64,000 nucleotides of DNA from Imperialibacter sp965651695 (GTDB taxonomy: Bacteria; Bacteroidota; Bacteroidia; Cytophagales; Cyclobacteriaceae): contig CBFGTI010000011.1 of the NCBI GenBank assembly GCA_965651695.1, positions 1 through 64,000 on the forward strand. Reading direction: 5' to 3'. Of this stretch, positions 26,231 through 34,243 are shown in pieces; within the stretch, counting starts at the first letter, position 1, and the number at the start of each line of letters is the position of its first letter. The position numbers and the translations under genes are program-made. The notes under the pieces were generated by a model, which searched no databases, was not told where the DNA came from, and saw only the letters and a program-made list of their open reading frames with translations.

Positions 26231-27000
26231 TGGCCCGCGTTGGCCTGGTAAATCAAATGCAAGCCTTTGAGGGTCAGATTCTTGTCTACATGATCAAAAA
26301 TTTCCCTTAGCGGCTCAAGCACAAGCGATAACCCTCCTGTGGCAACGATCTTAAAGGCCCGCTTCCCTTCCTGCTCTCTTATTTTAAATATCACTTCTTT
26401 CACCAAACCTACGTATCCTACCAAAATGCCCGCCTGTATAGCCTGCACAGTATCGGTACCAATAAAGGTGGAGGGATACTCCAGCGGGATAATCGGAAGC
26501 TGCGCCGTTTGCTGAAACAGCGATTTCATGGCAGTACGTATGCCTGGAGCGATATTCACACCCAATATTTCGCCATTTTCAGACAGCACGGTAAAAGTAA
26601 GCGCAGTTCCGAAGTCGACGATAATAGCTGCCGTTTGGTGATAGTGGTAGGCAGCAATAGCATTGGCTACCAGGTCAGACCCGATCTCATACGGGTTTTT
26701 GATTTTCAAGGTCAGGCGTTTGTAGGTTTCGGGGCGGGCGATTACGGGTTTTTGTCCAAAAAGTTTCTCCACCACTTCTTCGATAACAGGGGTAAGCGCC
26801 GGAACAACGCTGCTTACAACCACACCACCAATGTCGGAATACCGCACCTTGTTCTCCAGAAAAAAGGCTCGCAAGCGCTTTTCGTATTCAGAAGCTGGTA
26901 GCTGAGGCAGCGCGGCGGTTCTGAAAACAAACACGGGTTCTTCTGCTTCAAAGAAGCCGGCAACCACATCCGAGTTTCCAATGTCAAATGCAAGGATCAT
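26227..27000 (-). CDS. coaX: type III pantothenate kinase
   Basis: This 257-residue cytosolic enzyme phosphorylates pantothenate in the first step of coenzyme A synthesis. It belongs to the ASKHA-fold CoaX family: an N-terminal phosphate motif DIGNSDVVAGF (from residue 5), VSSVVPALTP near residue 64, IGSDLVANAIAAYHYH near residue 107, the second phosphate motif IVDFGTALTFTVL near residue 127 and GVNIAPGIRTAMKSL near residue 146. The segment usually written GADR reads GSDL here, a variant also seen in some family members. Type III enzymes are not feedback-inhibited by CoA. Its ATG overlaps the stop of the upstream MDR gene by four bases (26997-27000), implying cotranscription. Confidence 0.9.
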   Translation of the reverse strand: MILAFDIGNSDVVAGFFEAEEPVFVFRTAALPQLPASEYEKRLRAFFLENKVRYSDIGGVVVSSVVPALTPVIEEVVEKLFGQKPVIARPETYKRLTLKIKNPYEIGSDLVANAIAAYHYHQTAAIIVDFGTALTFTVLSENGEILGVNIAPGIRTAMKSLFQQTAQLPIIPLEYPSTFIGTDTVQAIQAGILVGYVGLVKEVIFKIREQEGKRAFKIVATGGLSLVLEPLREIFDHVDKNLTLKGLHLIYQANAGH

Positions 27001-28034
27001 ATTCCGGTCGTAATTACAACTTTTCCTACAGTTTTACCACTCTGAAACACGGCAATAGCTTCTTTTAGCTGCTCAAAATCATACATATGGCCGACGACCG
27101 GTTTCCCTATATTGTGATTCGACATGTTCCCGAGTATATCAGCAAGCAACTCCCGCCTTTCGTAAAGCCATATGAGGTTAAAGCCCATCACCGATTTGTT
27201 TTCGCTTATTAGCTTAAGAGGGTCTATTTTTGGCCTGGAAAAGAACTTGACCGCCAGCTTAACCGGATTCAGGCGTTTACCCGTTTCAGCAAAATGGGCC
27301 GATCCGTACACAATCATGCGTCCCTGTGGTGCAAGCGCATCGTAGCCTTTCGCCAGCACCTTCCCTCCTATACATTCCAGTATCAGGTCAAAAGGCTTTG
27401 CCGAGGCTGTTTTTTTGAGCTCCGCCTCAAAAGCGTGGTCACGAACAAGAATTTCATCAAACCCCTCCTCTTCAAGCGTGCCTCTCTTCGCCACGGTACC
27501 GATGGAGCCAACAGTGTATGCGCCAGCGGCCTTTGCGTATCGGTTGGCAAGAATGCCCACGCCACCTGCGGCACTATGGATCAGCACCTTATACCCTCGC
27601 TGCAGATTACCAAGGTTAAACAGGGCGTAGTAGGCTGTAATACCCTGCACGAGAAAAGATGCCCCCTCTTCGAAACTCCACCCGGCAGCGAGAGGCGTAA
27701 GATAATCGGGGTGCTGCACCAAATGGGTAGTGTAAGCGCCAAATCTTGTAACACCCATCACGGCGTCGCCGGGTTTGAACCTCTTAACCTCGCTACCGCA
27801 CTGCTCCACAACACCGGCAAACTCCAACCCCGGAACAAAGCTGCCCTTTGGCGTAGCACTATAAATACCCAGGATGGCGAAAATATCTGCAAAATTTAAC
27901 CCTATGGCTTTTACTTTTATCAGCACCTCGTCGTTAGAGGGTGAAGGAATTGGGGACGACGAAAGCACCAGGCGATCCATATGACCCGCCTTGGTCATTT
28001 GCCATGCCATGCGAAGGGAAGGGGATTCATTCAT
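26997..28034 (-). CDS. medium-chain (MDR) zinc-independent oxidoreductase, quinone reductase / VAT-1-like
   Basis: A 345-residue cytosolic NADPH-dependent oxidoreductase. The N-terminal GroES-like domain (VLIKVKAIGLNFADIFAILG near residue 36; PGLEFAGVVEQCG near residue 69) lacks the zinc-binding cysteines of true alcohol dehydrogenases. The Rossmann domain shows VLIHSAAGGVGILANRYAKA near residue 145. It ends with the usual QLKEAIAVFQSGKTVGKVVI. It likely reduces quinones or activated alkenes, substrate unknown. coaX overlaps its stop codon; a functional tie to CoA synthesis is not evident. Confidence 0.87.
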   Translation of the reverse strand: MNESPSLRMAWQMTKAGHMDRLVLSSSPIPSPSNDEVLIKVKAIGLNFADIFAILGIYSATPKGSFVPGLEFAGVVEQCGSEVKRFKPGDAVMGVTRFGAYTTHLVQHPDYLTPLAAGWSFEEGASFLVQGITAYYALFNLGNLQRGYKVLIHSAAGGVGILANRYAKAAGAYTVGSIGTVAKRGTLEEEGFDEILVRDHAFEAELKKTASAKPFDLILECIGGKVLAKGYDALAPQGRMIVYGSAHFAETGKRLNPVKLAVKFFSRPKIDPLKLISENKSVMGFNLIWLYERRELLADILGNMSNHNIGKPVVGHMYDFEQLKEAIAVFQSGKTVGKVVITTGI

Positions 28035-28166
28035 GAGCGCAAAATAGGCCTTAATCCGATATACGAAGCACTTTCAAAAAAAATAATCAAAAAGCCTTGA
28101 CAAATAGTGGGGTAAACGATTTATAATTACATCAAAATTCAAAAGACGAGCACCGACAGTTAAACA

Positions 28167-28511
28167 ATGGACAAAAAAAGGGTAATCAAAAGTTATGAAA
28201 AGCTTGACCAGGGAATGAGGGACCTCCTGGAGGAAGCCTACCCAAACGGTTTTACAGGAAATGTTATCAGGCTTACCACCGCACAAAATGAAACATATTT
28301 TGCTGTACCTTTGGAAACAGAAGAAGCCAACTACCTGATAAAGGTACCTATCGAGGTAATGAAAGGGAAACCGGACGAGGAAGAAGATGATTTTGACAAT
28401 TCTGGCGACGATACCGACGACACACCAGCCGCATCGGACAAAGACGACGACTACGACGATTCATCAAGTGATCCCTCCTACAACCAGGGTTTCGACGACG
28501 ACATCGATTAA
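28167..28511 (+). CDS. small protein with strongly acidic tail, hypothetical
   Basis: A 114-residue protein with a compact N-terminal half (about 1-70: KKRVIKSYEKLDQGMRDLLE and TYFAVPLETEEANYLIKVPI) and a C-terminal tail of mostly Asp/Glu/Ser (DEEEDDFDNSGDD and similar) ending DDDID. No signal peptide or membrane segment. The basic-helix plus acidic-tail layout recalls nucleic-acid mimic or RNA polymerase delta-like proteins, but I do not recognise the family. A TTGACA (28097) and TATAAT (28122) pair with a 19-base spacer lies upstream, which may be coincidence. Confidence 0.72.
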   Translation: MDKKRVIKSYEKLDQGMRDLLEEAYPNGFTGNVIRLTTAQNETYFAVPLETEEANYLIKVPIEVMKGKPDEEEDDFDNSGDDTDDTPAASDKDDDYDDSSSDPSYNQGFDDDID

Positions 28512-28600
28512 GTTGTAATCGTTAGTTTCAATATTGGGTTGATTTTGTGGTGAATCAACTAACAAAGTCCTTACTTTAATAAAATAATCCCTGTAATTAA

Positions 28601-28629
28601 TTGTTCTTGTTATAAATCACTTAGCTTTG
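28601..28629 (+). promoter_or_regulatory. Bacteroidota-type promoter of the small lipoprotein gene
   Basis: TTG (28601-28603) and TAGCTTTG (28622-28629, exact match to TAnnTTTG) are separated by 18 bases, close to the primary-sigma spacing of this phylum. The coding start at 28651 lies about 20 bases further on. Confidence 0.6.
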
Positions 28630-28650
28630 TACTTCTCAAACCTAATAACT

Positions 28651-28845
28651 ATGAAAAAAGTACTAGTATTACTGTTTATGGCGGGAACAATGCTGTACGC
28701 ATGCCAGCAGTCTACCAAAACAGAAACTGAAAGTGAGACAGCAACAGAAGCAACAACAGAAACACCTGCGGTTGAGGAGAGCGCTCCGGCCGACAGTTTA
28801 ACAGTGACTGATTCAGCCGGAGTAGAGGCAGATTCAGTACAGTAA
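28651..28845 (+). CDS. very small lipoprotein, low complexity
   Basis: A 64-residue lipoprotein from the ATG at 28651 with lipobox MLYAC (Cys18). The mature part is almost only Thr, Glu, Ser, Ala and Val (TETESETATEATTETPAVEE), likely unfolded and highly negative. It has its own promoter in front and a strong terminator behind, so it is a monocistronic, probably well-expressed unit. Similar tiny acidic lipoproteins are frequent in Bacteroidota and uncharacterised. Confidence 0.78.
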   Translation: MKKVLVLLFMAGTMLYACQQSTKTETESETATEATTETPAVEESAPADSLTVTDSAGVEADSVQ

Positions 28846-28852
28846 AATAAAA

Positions 28853-28880
28853 AAGGCCCGAATTCGGGCCTTTTTCTTTT
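28853..28880. terminator. strong intrinsic terminator
   Basis: AAGGCCCGAATTCGGGCCTT is a perfect 20-bp palindrome (28853-28872), with T-rich sequence on the right and an A-run on the left. It can terminate the small lipoprotein gene (+) and the ykgJ-like gene (-) that ends at 28889. Confidence 0.9.
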
Positions 28881-28888
28881 CAAAGTTT

Positions 28889-29545
28889 TTATCCGGCTTT
28901 TCTCCTTCCCCGGTATTGCGCGTAAAAGAGAACCAACTCAAGCGCCTTCCTGATAGCTTCATTGATAGGATAAAATTTGCTACCCAGTTCCCAGTCGATG
29001 GCCATTAACTGCGACTGGTAGTCCGACATCTGAGGTACGGCAATGGCATTGCTTTTTATCCCTTCCTCCGTTAGCTGAAATGCAACAGGCTGATCGTTTT
29101 TAATGAGCTGGCAGGTCACTAATTTCTTTTGGCCGTTTTTGTCGCGGCTGGCCGAATATCCAAAAAGCCGGCAAATCAGTCCGCGGTATTTGTACTCCGC
29201 GCAGAAACCGGAAGTGCGCTCTACTACCAGCGGCTGAAACAAGTGGCATATCGCGGAGTCCGGATCTTTCTCCATGCTTTCGAGTAGCGGCATTGCCTGG
29301 TCGGCCTTGTGCAGGTGATACGCAAGCGGCAAAAATTCGAGCACCGTGGCCGAAATTTCCGGTTTCGTGCAACACTTACCGCACCCACTCAAACAATGGA
29401 GTGTGGTTTGCTCCTGAAAGAGATTGATTTCCTTTTGTAGCTTTTCGAACACCCGTTCGACAGCAGCTACTTTTCGGTATATTGACAAATGTGAGGGAGA
29501 AAGCGCAAAGCTAAACAGCAAAAGGATGACTTCGCTGCACGGCAC
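28889..29545 (-). CDS. YkgJ-family cysteine-cluster protein
   Basis: A 218-residue protein with the YkgJ/UPF0153 cysteine signature: HCLSGCGKCCTKP (residues about 50-62), then a distant AICHLF, GFCAEYKYRGLICRLFGY and VTCQL. These cysteines likely bind Zn or an Fe-S cluster. The frame opens with GTG at 29545; the first 35 residues are hydrophobic and unconvincing, so the true start may be further in. It lies ten bases after the N-formylglutamate amidohydrolase-like gene and is the last gene of a five-gene operon. YkgJ proteins have been linked to oxidation or metal handling, but no activity is established. Confidence 0.75.
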   Translation of the reverse strand: MPCSEVILLLFSFALSPSHLSIYRKVAAVERVFEKLQKEINLFQEQTTLHCLSGCGKCCTKPEISATVLEFLPLAYHLHKADQAMPLLESMEKDPDSAICHLFQPLVVERTSGFCAEYKYRGLICRLFGYSASRDKNGQKKLVTCQLIKNDQPVAFQLTEEGIKSNAIAVPQMSDYQSQLMAIDWELGSKFYPINEAIRKALELVLFYAQYRGRRKAG

Positions 29546-29555
29546 AAAAAATATT

Positions 29556-30269
29556 TTAGGTCATCGAATTTGCTGTGGCTGCATAAGACTGTGTTAGCAT
29601 GCTGGTCAAATCCAAAGGCCACGACCGCTTGTTGTCGAGAAAAAATTTTTGGTTGACCTCGAGTTCAATACCGACATAACTGGCCCCGTCCAACTCCTTA
29701 CGCAAAAAGGTGGTAAAACCGTCCGACTTGCCCAGGTAAGGTTTATTGTATTTTATCTTATACCCATCCGACAGCGCCTTCATTCCCTTTTTCCACGCCA
29801 CACAAAATTTTTTCTCTGCCTTTCTTCGTGGATCAAACAACAGACCAATATCCACGTTTCTCACGTCGCCATCCAATACAGGCGTAAAAGTATGCACAGA
29901 AATATGCACCACCGGGTTGCCCTGCTCAATCCACTTGCTGATCCTGGAATGCACTGCATTTCGGTAAGGGGTGTAATATTTATTCAGAATGTGTTTTCGA
30001 ACAATTTTTGGCAACGGCTTAGTGAATTGCGAAAAGAGAGATTTGTGGTGCCGCGACCTGTTCAGTTCAATTAAAAGACGGGTGGTAGTCGAAAAAAAAG
30101 ACGCATCTGCTCTTATCTCCTTCATGGCATTAAACAGCCCCAGTGCACCAATATCGTACCCGCGATGCGATTGCAGTACATCGAGGTCTTTGTTGAATAC
30201 GTATTCATACTCCTCCGGCACGTCGTTGCCACCATGTTCACAAGTAAGTATAAATTTCGCTTTGTTCAT
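29556..30269 (-). CDS. N-formylglutamate amidohydrolase-like enzyme
   Basis: A 237-residue member of the N-formylglutamate amidohydrolase (FGase) family, a zinc-dependent hydrolase with an alpha/beta fold. Family segments are LTCEHGGNDVPEEY (residues 8-21), SHRGYDIGALGLF near residue 35, STTTRLLIELNRS near residue 59, VHISVHTFTPVLDGDVRN near residue 119 and a late GIELEVNQKFF. There are no hut genes near, so histidine breakdown is unlikely. Its place among two ligases and a peptidase suggests it hydrolyses an amide or gamma-glutamyl-type product instead. It lies six bases after the GCS2 gene. Confidence 0.82.
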   Translation of the reverse strand: MNKAKFILTCEHGGNDVPEEYEYVFNKDLDVLQSHRGYDIGALGLFNAMKEIRADASFFSTTTRLLIELNRSRHHKSLFSQFTKPLPKIVRKHILNKYYTPYRNAVHSRISKWIEQGNPVVHISVHTFTPVLDGDVRNVDIGLLFDPRRKAEKKFCVAWKKGMKALSDGYKIKYNKPYLGKSDGFTTFLRKELDGASYVGIELEVNQKFFLDNKRSWPLDLTSMLTQSYAATANSMT

Positions 30270-30275
30270 TTCCCC

Positions 30276-31505
30276 TCAAGGTACAAACATTTCGTTCCGT
30301 TGTAAGCAATCGCTCAAGCTGCGATAAACATCGGTTACCTTTTCGCGAGTCGGCCTCAAACCAGTAGCAGTCAAGATCCTTTCGGAAAGGTTGCCATTCA
30401 CCAGAATGGCTTCAAGTGCAGCCGGCGTTTCACGGTAAACCTGCGTGGCCATCGATTTCCAGAAATCCCGGGCCGAGGCTTCCTCGCTTTCGAAACCGAA
30501 CAACGAAAGGTAGCTTGAATTCCGGACTCGGTAGTTCATTCCCTCTTTCACAACACCGAGAAAAATTTCGGAGAGCGGGTCTTCGTGCCATTGCTTTTGT
30601 ACTGCAAAGGTGCACAGTTCTTCGCTGCAAAGCCGCTTTATCACTTCCGTTATTATCGATAGCACAGCAATGTCAGCCGCAGGACATTCCTGAATGTCGA
30701 TGATCCGGATTTCAATAGCACCCCTGTCGAACCGCGCTATTGCCCCTCGTGAATTGAGAAAATGCTGGTCAAGAATCCCGGCAGTATCGTACGACTTTAT
30801 ATCGTTCCGTATTCTCCTGAAAATTTTCTCATCGTACTCCTGATGGCTAAAAAGCTGCTCAGGAATGACCTTGCCTGCAATAGAAGGAATCCGCTCCTGA
30901 TTGTGCCTGTAGCTTTCCAGTCTCCCATCGATAAATCCGGTAAACCTGCCATCGAGTATAGGGCTGGAGGCCGAAAGGGCCGGAATAAGCGGCAAAACCA
31001 ACCTTACCGCTGCATGCAGGCGGGCAAATTCCTCATCGCCGCAAAATGGCAGGTTGATATGAGTACTCTGCAGGTTCGACCAGCCATGGCCGCGGCAGTC
31101 GAATATCCTGTTGTACAAGTCGTAAATCTCGTTATTTTCGTGCGGCCAGATTACCGTCTCTGTGTACGGGTCCATGAGGGGATGGGCGCCGGTGGGCAGC
31201 AATACGGCCTCGTATGCTTCTAATAGCCTGTTTATCTCCCGAACATTTTCATGAAAAACAGCAGAAAGCCCTTCCATCGTAGCAACCGGCCCATTGGTTT
31301 TTAGCTCCACCACATGCGAAACCAGCTCGTTCGACCACGCTATTGGTCCTCTTTCGATATCTGCAACAACCTCACCGGCAACATCACTAAAAAGTTGGTC
31401 TACTATCGGCTGAACACGCAAATCGTTCCTGGAAACAATCATGTATTCCATTTCTACGCCGTAGCCCTCGAAAAGGTGGAGTTTTCTCATCGGTCCGCTC
31501 GCCAT
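30276..31505 (-). CDS. GCS2-family carboxylate-amine ligase (glutamate-cysteine ligase-like)
   Basis: A 409-residue ATP-dependent ligase of the glutamine-synthetase-like GCS2 family. Visible parts are the opening LFEGYGVEMEYMIVSRNDL (residues 10-28), the metal and substrate region WSNLQSTHINLPFCGDEEF near residue 143, LVLPLIPALSASSPILDGR near residue 170 and RGAIEIRIIDIQECPAADI near residue 265. Relatives form gamma-glutamylcysteine or join glutamate to other amines. No glutathione synthetase lies beside it; a RimK-like ligase does. It is six bases from the RimK-like gene, third in the operon. The substrate pair is unknown. Confidence 0.82.
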   Translation of the reverse strand: MASGPMRKLHLFEGYGVEMEYMIVSRNDLRVQPIVDQLFSDVAGEVVADIERGPIAWSNELVSHVVELKTNGPVATMEGLSAVFHENVREINRLLEAYEAVLLPTGAHPLMDPYTETVIWPHENNEIYDLYNRIFDCRGHGWSNLQSTHINLPFCGDEEFARLHAAVRLVLPLIPALSASSPILDGRFTGFIDGRLESYRHNQERIPSIAGKVIPEQLFSHQEYDEKIFRRIRNDIKSYDTAGILDQHFLNSRGAIARFDRGAIEIRIIDIQECPAADIAVLSIITEVIKRLCSEELCTFAVQKQWHEDPLSEIFLGVVKEGMNYRVRNSSYLSLFGFESEEASARDFWKSMATQVYRETPAALEAILVNGNLSERILTATGLRPTREKVTDVYRSLSDCLQRNEMFVP

Positions 31506-31510
31506 ACATA

Positions 31511-32971
31511 TTACAAGTTTTTCTTTTGTTCAATCCTCCGCTGAAGGGACCCCAAAATTCGCCTGTAAAGTTGATCCTTCAGGCACTTATCCTCTATGCC
31601 TGAGTCGAGGCTTGGGTTGTCGTTTACCTCAATGATATACACATTGTTTCCCTTTTGCTTCAAATCCACCCCGTATAACCCGTTTCCTATAAGATTGGCA
31701 GCTTTTACAGCGGTGTCAATCACAATGGTTGGCACTTCTTCCACCGGCATTGTCTCCGCTATGCCATAGAGATCATCCTCATTTTTCTTCTCCCAGTTAT
31801 ATATTTGCCAGTGGTCTTTGGCCATGTAGTATTTGCATGCGTAAAGCGGCTTATTGTCGAGCACGCCTATGCGCCAGTCGTAATCGGTGGGTAAAAACTC
31901 CTGGGCAATTACCAGGTCCGAATCTTCCAGCATTTTATCGAGGGCTTCGGCCAGGCTTCGGTTGTCGGCCACTTTGATAACTCCCTGCGAGAAAGAGCTG
32001 TCGGGTTGCTTCAACACGATTGGGAAACCTAAAAGCGCCTCCAACTCCTGCCGGTTGTCTTTGTGCACGATAACGGTTTTGGGTGTAGGTATTTTTGCTT
32101 TACCCAAAGTCTCGGCCAAAAAAACCTTATTGGTACATCGCATTATCGACACCGGGTCGTCTATCACGGGAATGCCATCGGCAAAGGCACGCCTGGCAAA
32201 GCGGTAGGTATGGTGATTAACTGCCGTGGTTTCCCTGATAAATAACGCATCGTATTCCGACACCCGGCTGTAGTCTTCCTTCGTTATCAGATCTACGTAG
32301 AACCCCATATCCTCCCCCACATCGATAAAATTCTGTATCGATTTTTTATCGGATGGAGGCGATTTTTCATTCGGGTTTACCAATATCGCCAGGTCATAGA
32401 TGGTCTTGCTGGACCGCCTGCCGTCGTACCGCTTCTTCTTAAAATACTCCTTGGCCGACTCTTCAAGAAAGGGTTTATGCGAGTCAGGGATTTCTTTTAC
32501 CGGTATGGGTGTAATGCCCTGCAGAATCCATTTTTTCTGATACTGAAACTGAGCCCTGAGAAGCGGAGCCTGAAATAAATTGTAGAGTGCTCGGCTCAGG
32601 TTGTCGTATTGGGGGCTTAGGTTTCGGCCGAAATAGATGCTTAGTGCAAAATGCGTAGATTTGATCCGCGAAAGGCTTTTCTGAATCTGCTCGTCAATTT
32701 CGTCGGTAATCACCCGAACAATGGTGCTCGATTTGAGGTCCTGAATGGTGGTTACACTGGGAATTACCTTGTGCCCCCGCGCCTCGGCAAGCAAAGAAAC
32801 GTAGTAGCCCGCCGACTGGTACCAATAGTTTCTCGCCAAATTGAAGATCCTGACATTTTTAATGTCGGCGTATTGAGGGTTGGTTAAGTAAGACCTAACC
32901 GAGACTACCTCAACTTCTTCAATATTAAATTTCCAATCTTTAGGGTTGTTGATAACAACAATTTTCCTCAT
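31511..32971 (-). CDS. RimK-like ATP-grasp ligase with N-terminal RLAN-type domain
   Basis: A 486-residue protein. The N-terminal region (about 1-190; VINNPKDWKF, SVRSYLTNPQY, RNYWYQSAGYYVSLLAEARG) matches what is known as the RimK-like ATP-grasp N-terminal domain. The rest is a RimK-type ATP-grasp: VLKQPDSSFSQGVIKV, VIAQEFLPTDYDWRIGVLDN and the Mg-binding end VYIIEVNDNPSLDSG. ATP-grasp enzymes of this kind join an amino acid to a carboxylate through an acyl phosphate. A product built together with the GCS2 neighbour, six bases downstream, is the natural inference. It follows the C39-like gene by three bases. Confidence 0.87.
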   Translation of the reverse strand: MRKIVVINNPKDWKFNIEEVEVVSVRSYLTNPQYADIKNVRIFNLARNYWYQSAGYYVSLLAEARGHKVIPSVTTIQDLKSSTIVRVITDEIDEQIQKSLSRIKSTHFALSIYFGRNLSPQYDNLSRALYNLFQAPLLRAQFQYQKKWILQGITPIPVKEIPDSHKPFLEESAKEYFKKKRYDGRRSSKTIYDLAILVNPNEKSPPSDKKSIQNFIDVGEDMGFYVDLITKEDYSRVSEYDALFIRETTAVNHHTYRFARRAFADGIPVIDDPVSIMRCTNKVFLAETLGKAKIPTPKTVIVHKDNRQELEALLGFPIVLKQPDSSFSQGVIKVADNRSLAEALDKMLEDSDLVIAQEFLPTDYDWRIGVLDNKPLYACKYYMAKDHWQIYNWEKKNEDDLYGIAETMPVEEVPTIVIDTAVKAANLIGNGLYGVDLKQKGNNVYIIEVNDNPSLDSGIEDKCLKDQLYRRILGSLQRRIEQKKNL

Positions 32972-32974
32972 TAT

Positions 32975-33688
32975 TTATTCTGCTGGTTCTAAAATAAGCA
33001 AGTTAGCATCATATGTAAGTATTCCCAACATAATGGCATTGATGAGCCTGTGCACATCCACCTTGTATGTATGGTCGCCCGAAAGTGGATTTTCGCGATA
33101 CGGATCGGAAACCTCCACCATATTGTCGTCGTCGATAGCGGTAAGGACCACAAAATGCCCCATCGGGTATCCCTTCAAGTCGTCGTAAACAGACCGGTCG
33201 TCTTCGTTGGTATATTCCCTTTTGCAATCGTAGAGATAAGTGGCGCTAAGACCCGTAAGAATCGGTCTTTTCCTGTTCAGGTATTTCTTGATAAGGTCGA
33301 CTGTGAGGTCTTCGAAAGATATCTCTCCTCCCTTTTTCAAAAACTCTATGTATGAGTGCGCAGCCTTCTCAAACTTCTTTCCTTTTTTGTACTTAAGCTG
33401 CGCCGTAAGTTTTTCGATCAGGTCGTAGTGCGAAAGCATGGACCAGCTGGGGTCGAATACGTTCAAATTGTAGGAGTATATTTTGGCTACATAGCCGCGG
33501 CTTAGCGCATGTATCCCAAGTAGGTTGGCTAGTGTGCCGCCTTCCTCCAAAAAATCTACTTCGTCTATCACCTGCTGGAGGTTTACCTCGTCGTGGTAAT
33601 AGTTGTAAACCGCATGCAGGCTGGTGGGGCCACAGGTTTCGTCGTCCGGTTGGGACAATATTTTGAAGTAAGAAATTTTTGAAGGCAT
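32975..33688 (-). CDS. C39-like cysteine peptidase, first gene of the ligase operon
   Basis: A 237-residue protein of the bacteriocin-processing (C39-like) papain fold. Q13 and C19 in QPDDETCGPTSLHAVYNYY are the oxyanion Gln and nucleophile, H178 in GHFVVL and D195 in SDPY complete the triad. There is no signal peptide, ABC transporter domain or membrane segment, so it is a stand-alone cytosolic enzyme and not a bacteriocin exporter. It is the promoter-proximal gene of a tightly packed five-gene operon running to 28889. It could mature, hydrolyse or transfer a ligase-made peptide. It diverges from mgsA across 114 bases. Confidence 0.8.
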   Translation of the reverse strand: MPSKISYFKILSQPDDETCGPTSLHAVYNYYHDEVNLQQVIDEVDFLEEGGTLANLLGIHALSRGYVAKIYSYNLNVFDPSWSMLSHYDLIEKLTAQLKYKKGKKFEKAAHSYIEFLKKGGEISFEDLTVDLIKKYLNRKRPILTGLSATYLYDCKREYTNEDDRSVYDDLKGYPMGHFVVLTAIDDDNMVEVSDPYRENPLSGDHTYKVDVHRLINAIMLGILTYDANLLILEPAE

Positions 33689-33716
33689 TCTTTCCCTGTT
33701 GCAGGCCCAAAGTTCA

Positions 33717-33731
33717 TCTAAACTCTTTAGA
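33717..33731. promoter_or_regulatory. 15-bp perfect inverted repeat between the C39 operon and mgsA
   Basis: TCTAAA-CTC-TTTAGA is a perfect 6+3+6 dyad located 28 bases upstream of the C39-like gene and 72 upstream of mgsA. Its place in a short divergent promoter region makes an operator plausible. An 18-base-spaced TTG (33759) and ATCCTTTG (33780) pair could be the mgsA promoter. Confidence 0.4.
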
Positions 33732-33802
33732 TTTAGTAAGAGTGATGGCTAATTATTTTTGACAATAGATAATTTAGCCATCCTTTGTAAACTCTATAAC
33801 TT

Positions 33803-34174
33803 ATGACGCTTGCAATAATTGCACACGATGGCAAAAAAGCCGAAATGGTGGCCTTTCTGCTCGAAAATAAAAAGGTGCTCAGCGGGATTACACTAACAGC
33901 CACAGGCACCACCGGCGGCCATGTAGAACGGGCCGGATTAAATGTAAACAAGATGCTGTCGGGCCCGCTTGGTGGCGACGCCCAAATTGCCGCCCTGGCA
34001 GCAGAAAGAAAGCTGGATATGATCATCTTTTTTCGCGATCCGCTCGACAAGCACCCACACGAGCCGGACGTTCAGATGCTGATGCGGATATGCGACGTGC
34101 ACAATATCCCCCTGGCCACCAACCCGGCGGCAGCCAGGCTTTTTTTGAAAGCGATAAGCGGGGAAAAACGATAA
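33803..34174 (+). CDS. mgsA: methylglyoxal synthase
   Basis: This 123-residue cytosolic enzyme converts dihydroxyacetone phosphate to methylglyoxal and phosphate, a bypass used when phosphate runs short in glycolysis. It is slightly shorter than the E. coli enzyme. Conserved sites are H8-D9 in IIAHDGKK, TGTTGGHVE (phosphate loop, from residue 34), GPLGGDAQIAA with catalytic Asp59, FFRDPLDKHPHEPDV with H86 and D89, and the IPLATNPAAA segment. It is monocistronic, divergent from the C39 operon. Confidence 0.94.
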   Translation: MTLAIIAHDGKKAEMVAFLLENKKVLSGITLTATGTTGGHVERAGLNVNKMLSGPLGGDAQIAALAAERKLDMIIFFRDPLDKHPHEPDVQMLMRICDVHNIPLATNPAAARLFLKAISGEKR

Positions 34175-34243
34175 AGAAGCTTCTGAGAGCTCGATACGTG
34201 AGGGGCGGGCTATCGAGTCCACCCTTCACATATTTTAGGTGGT

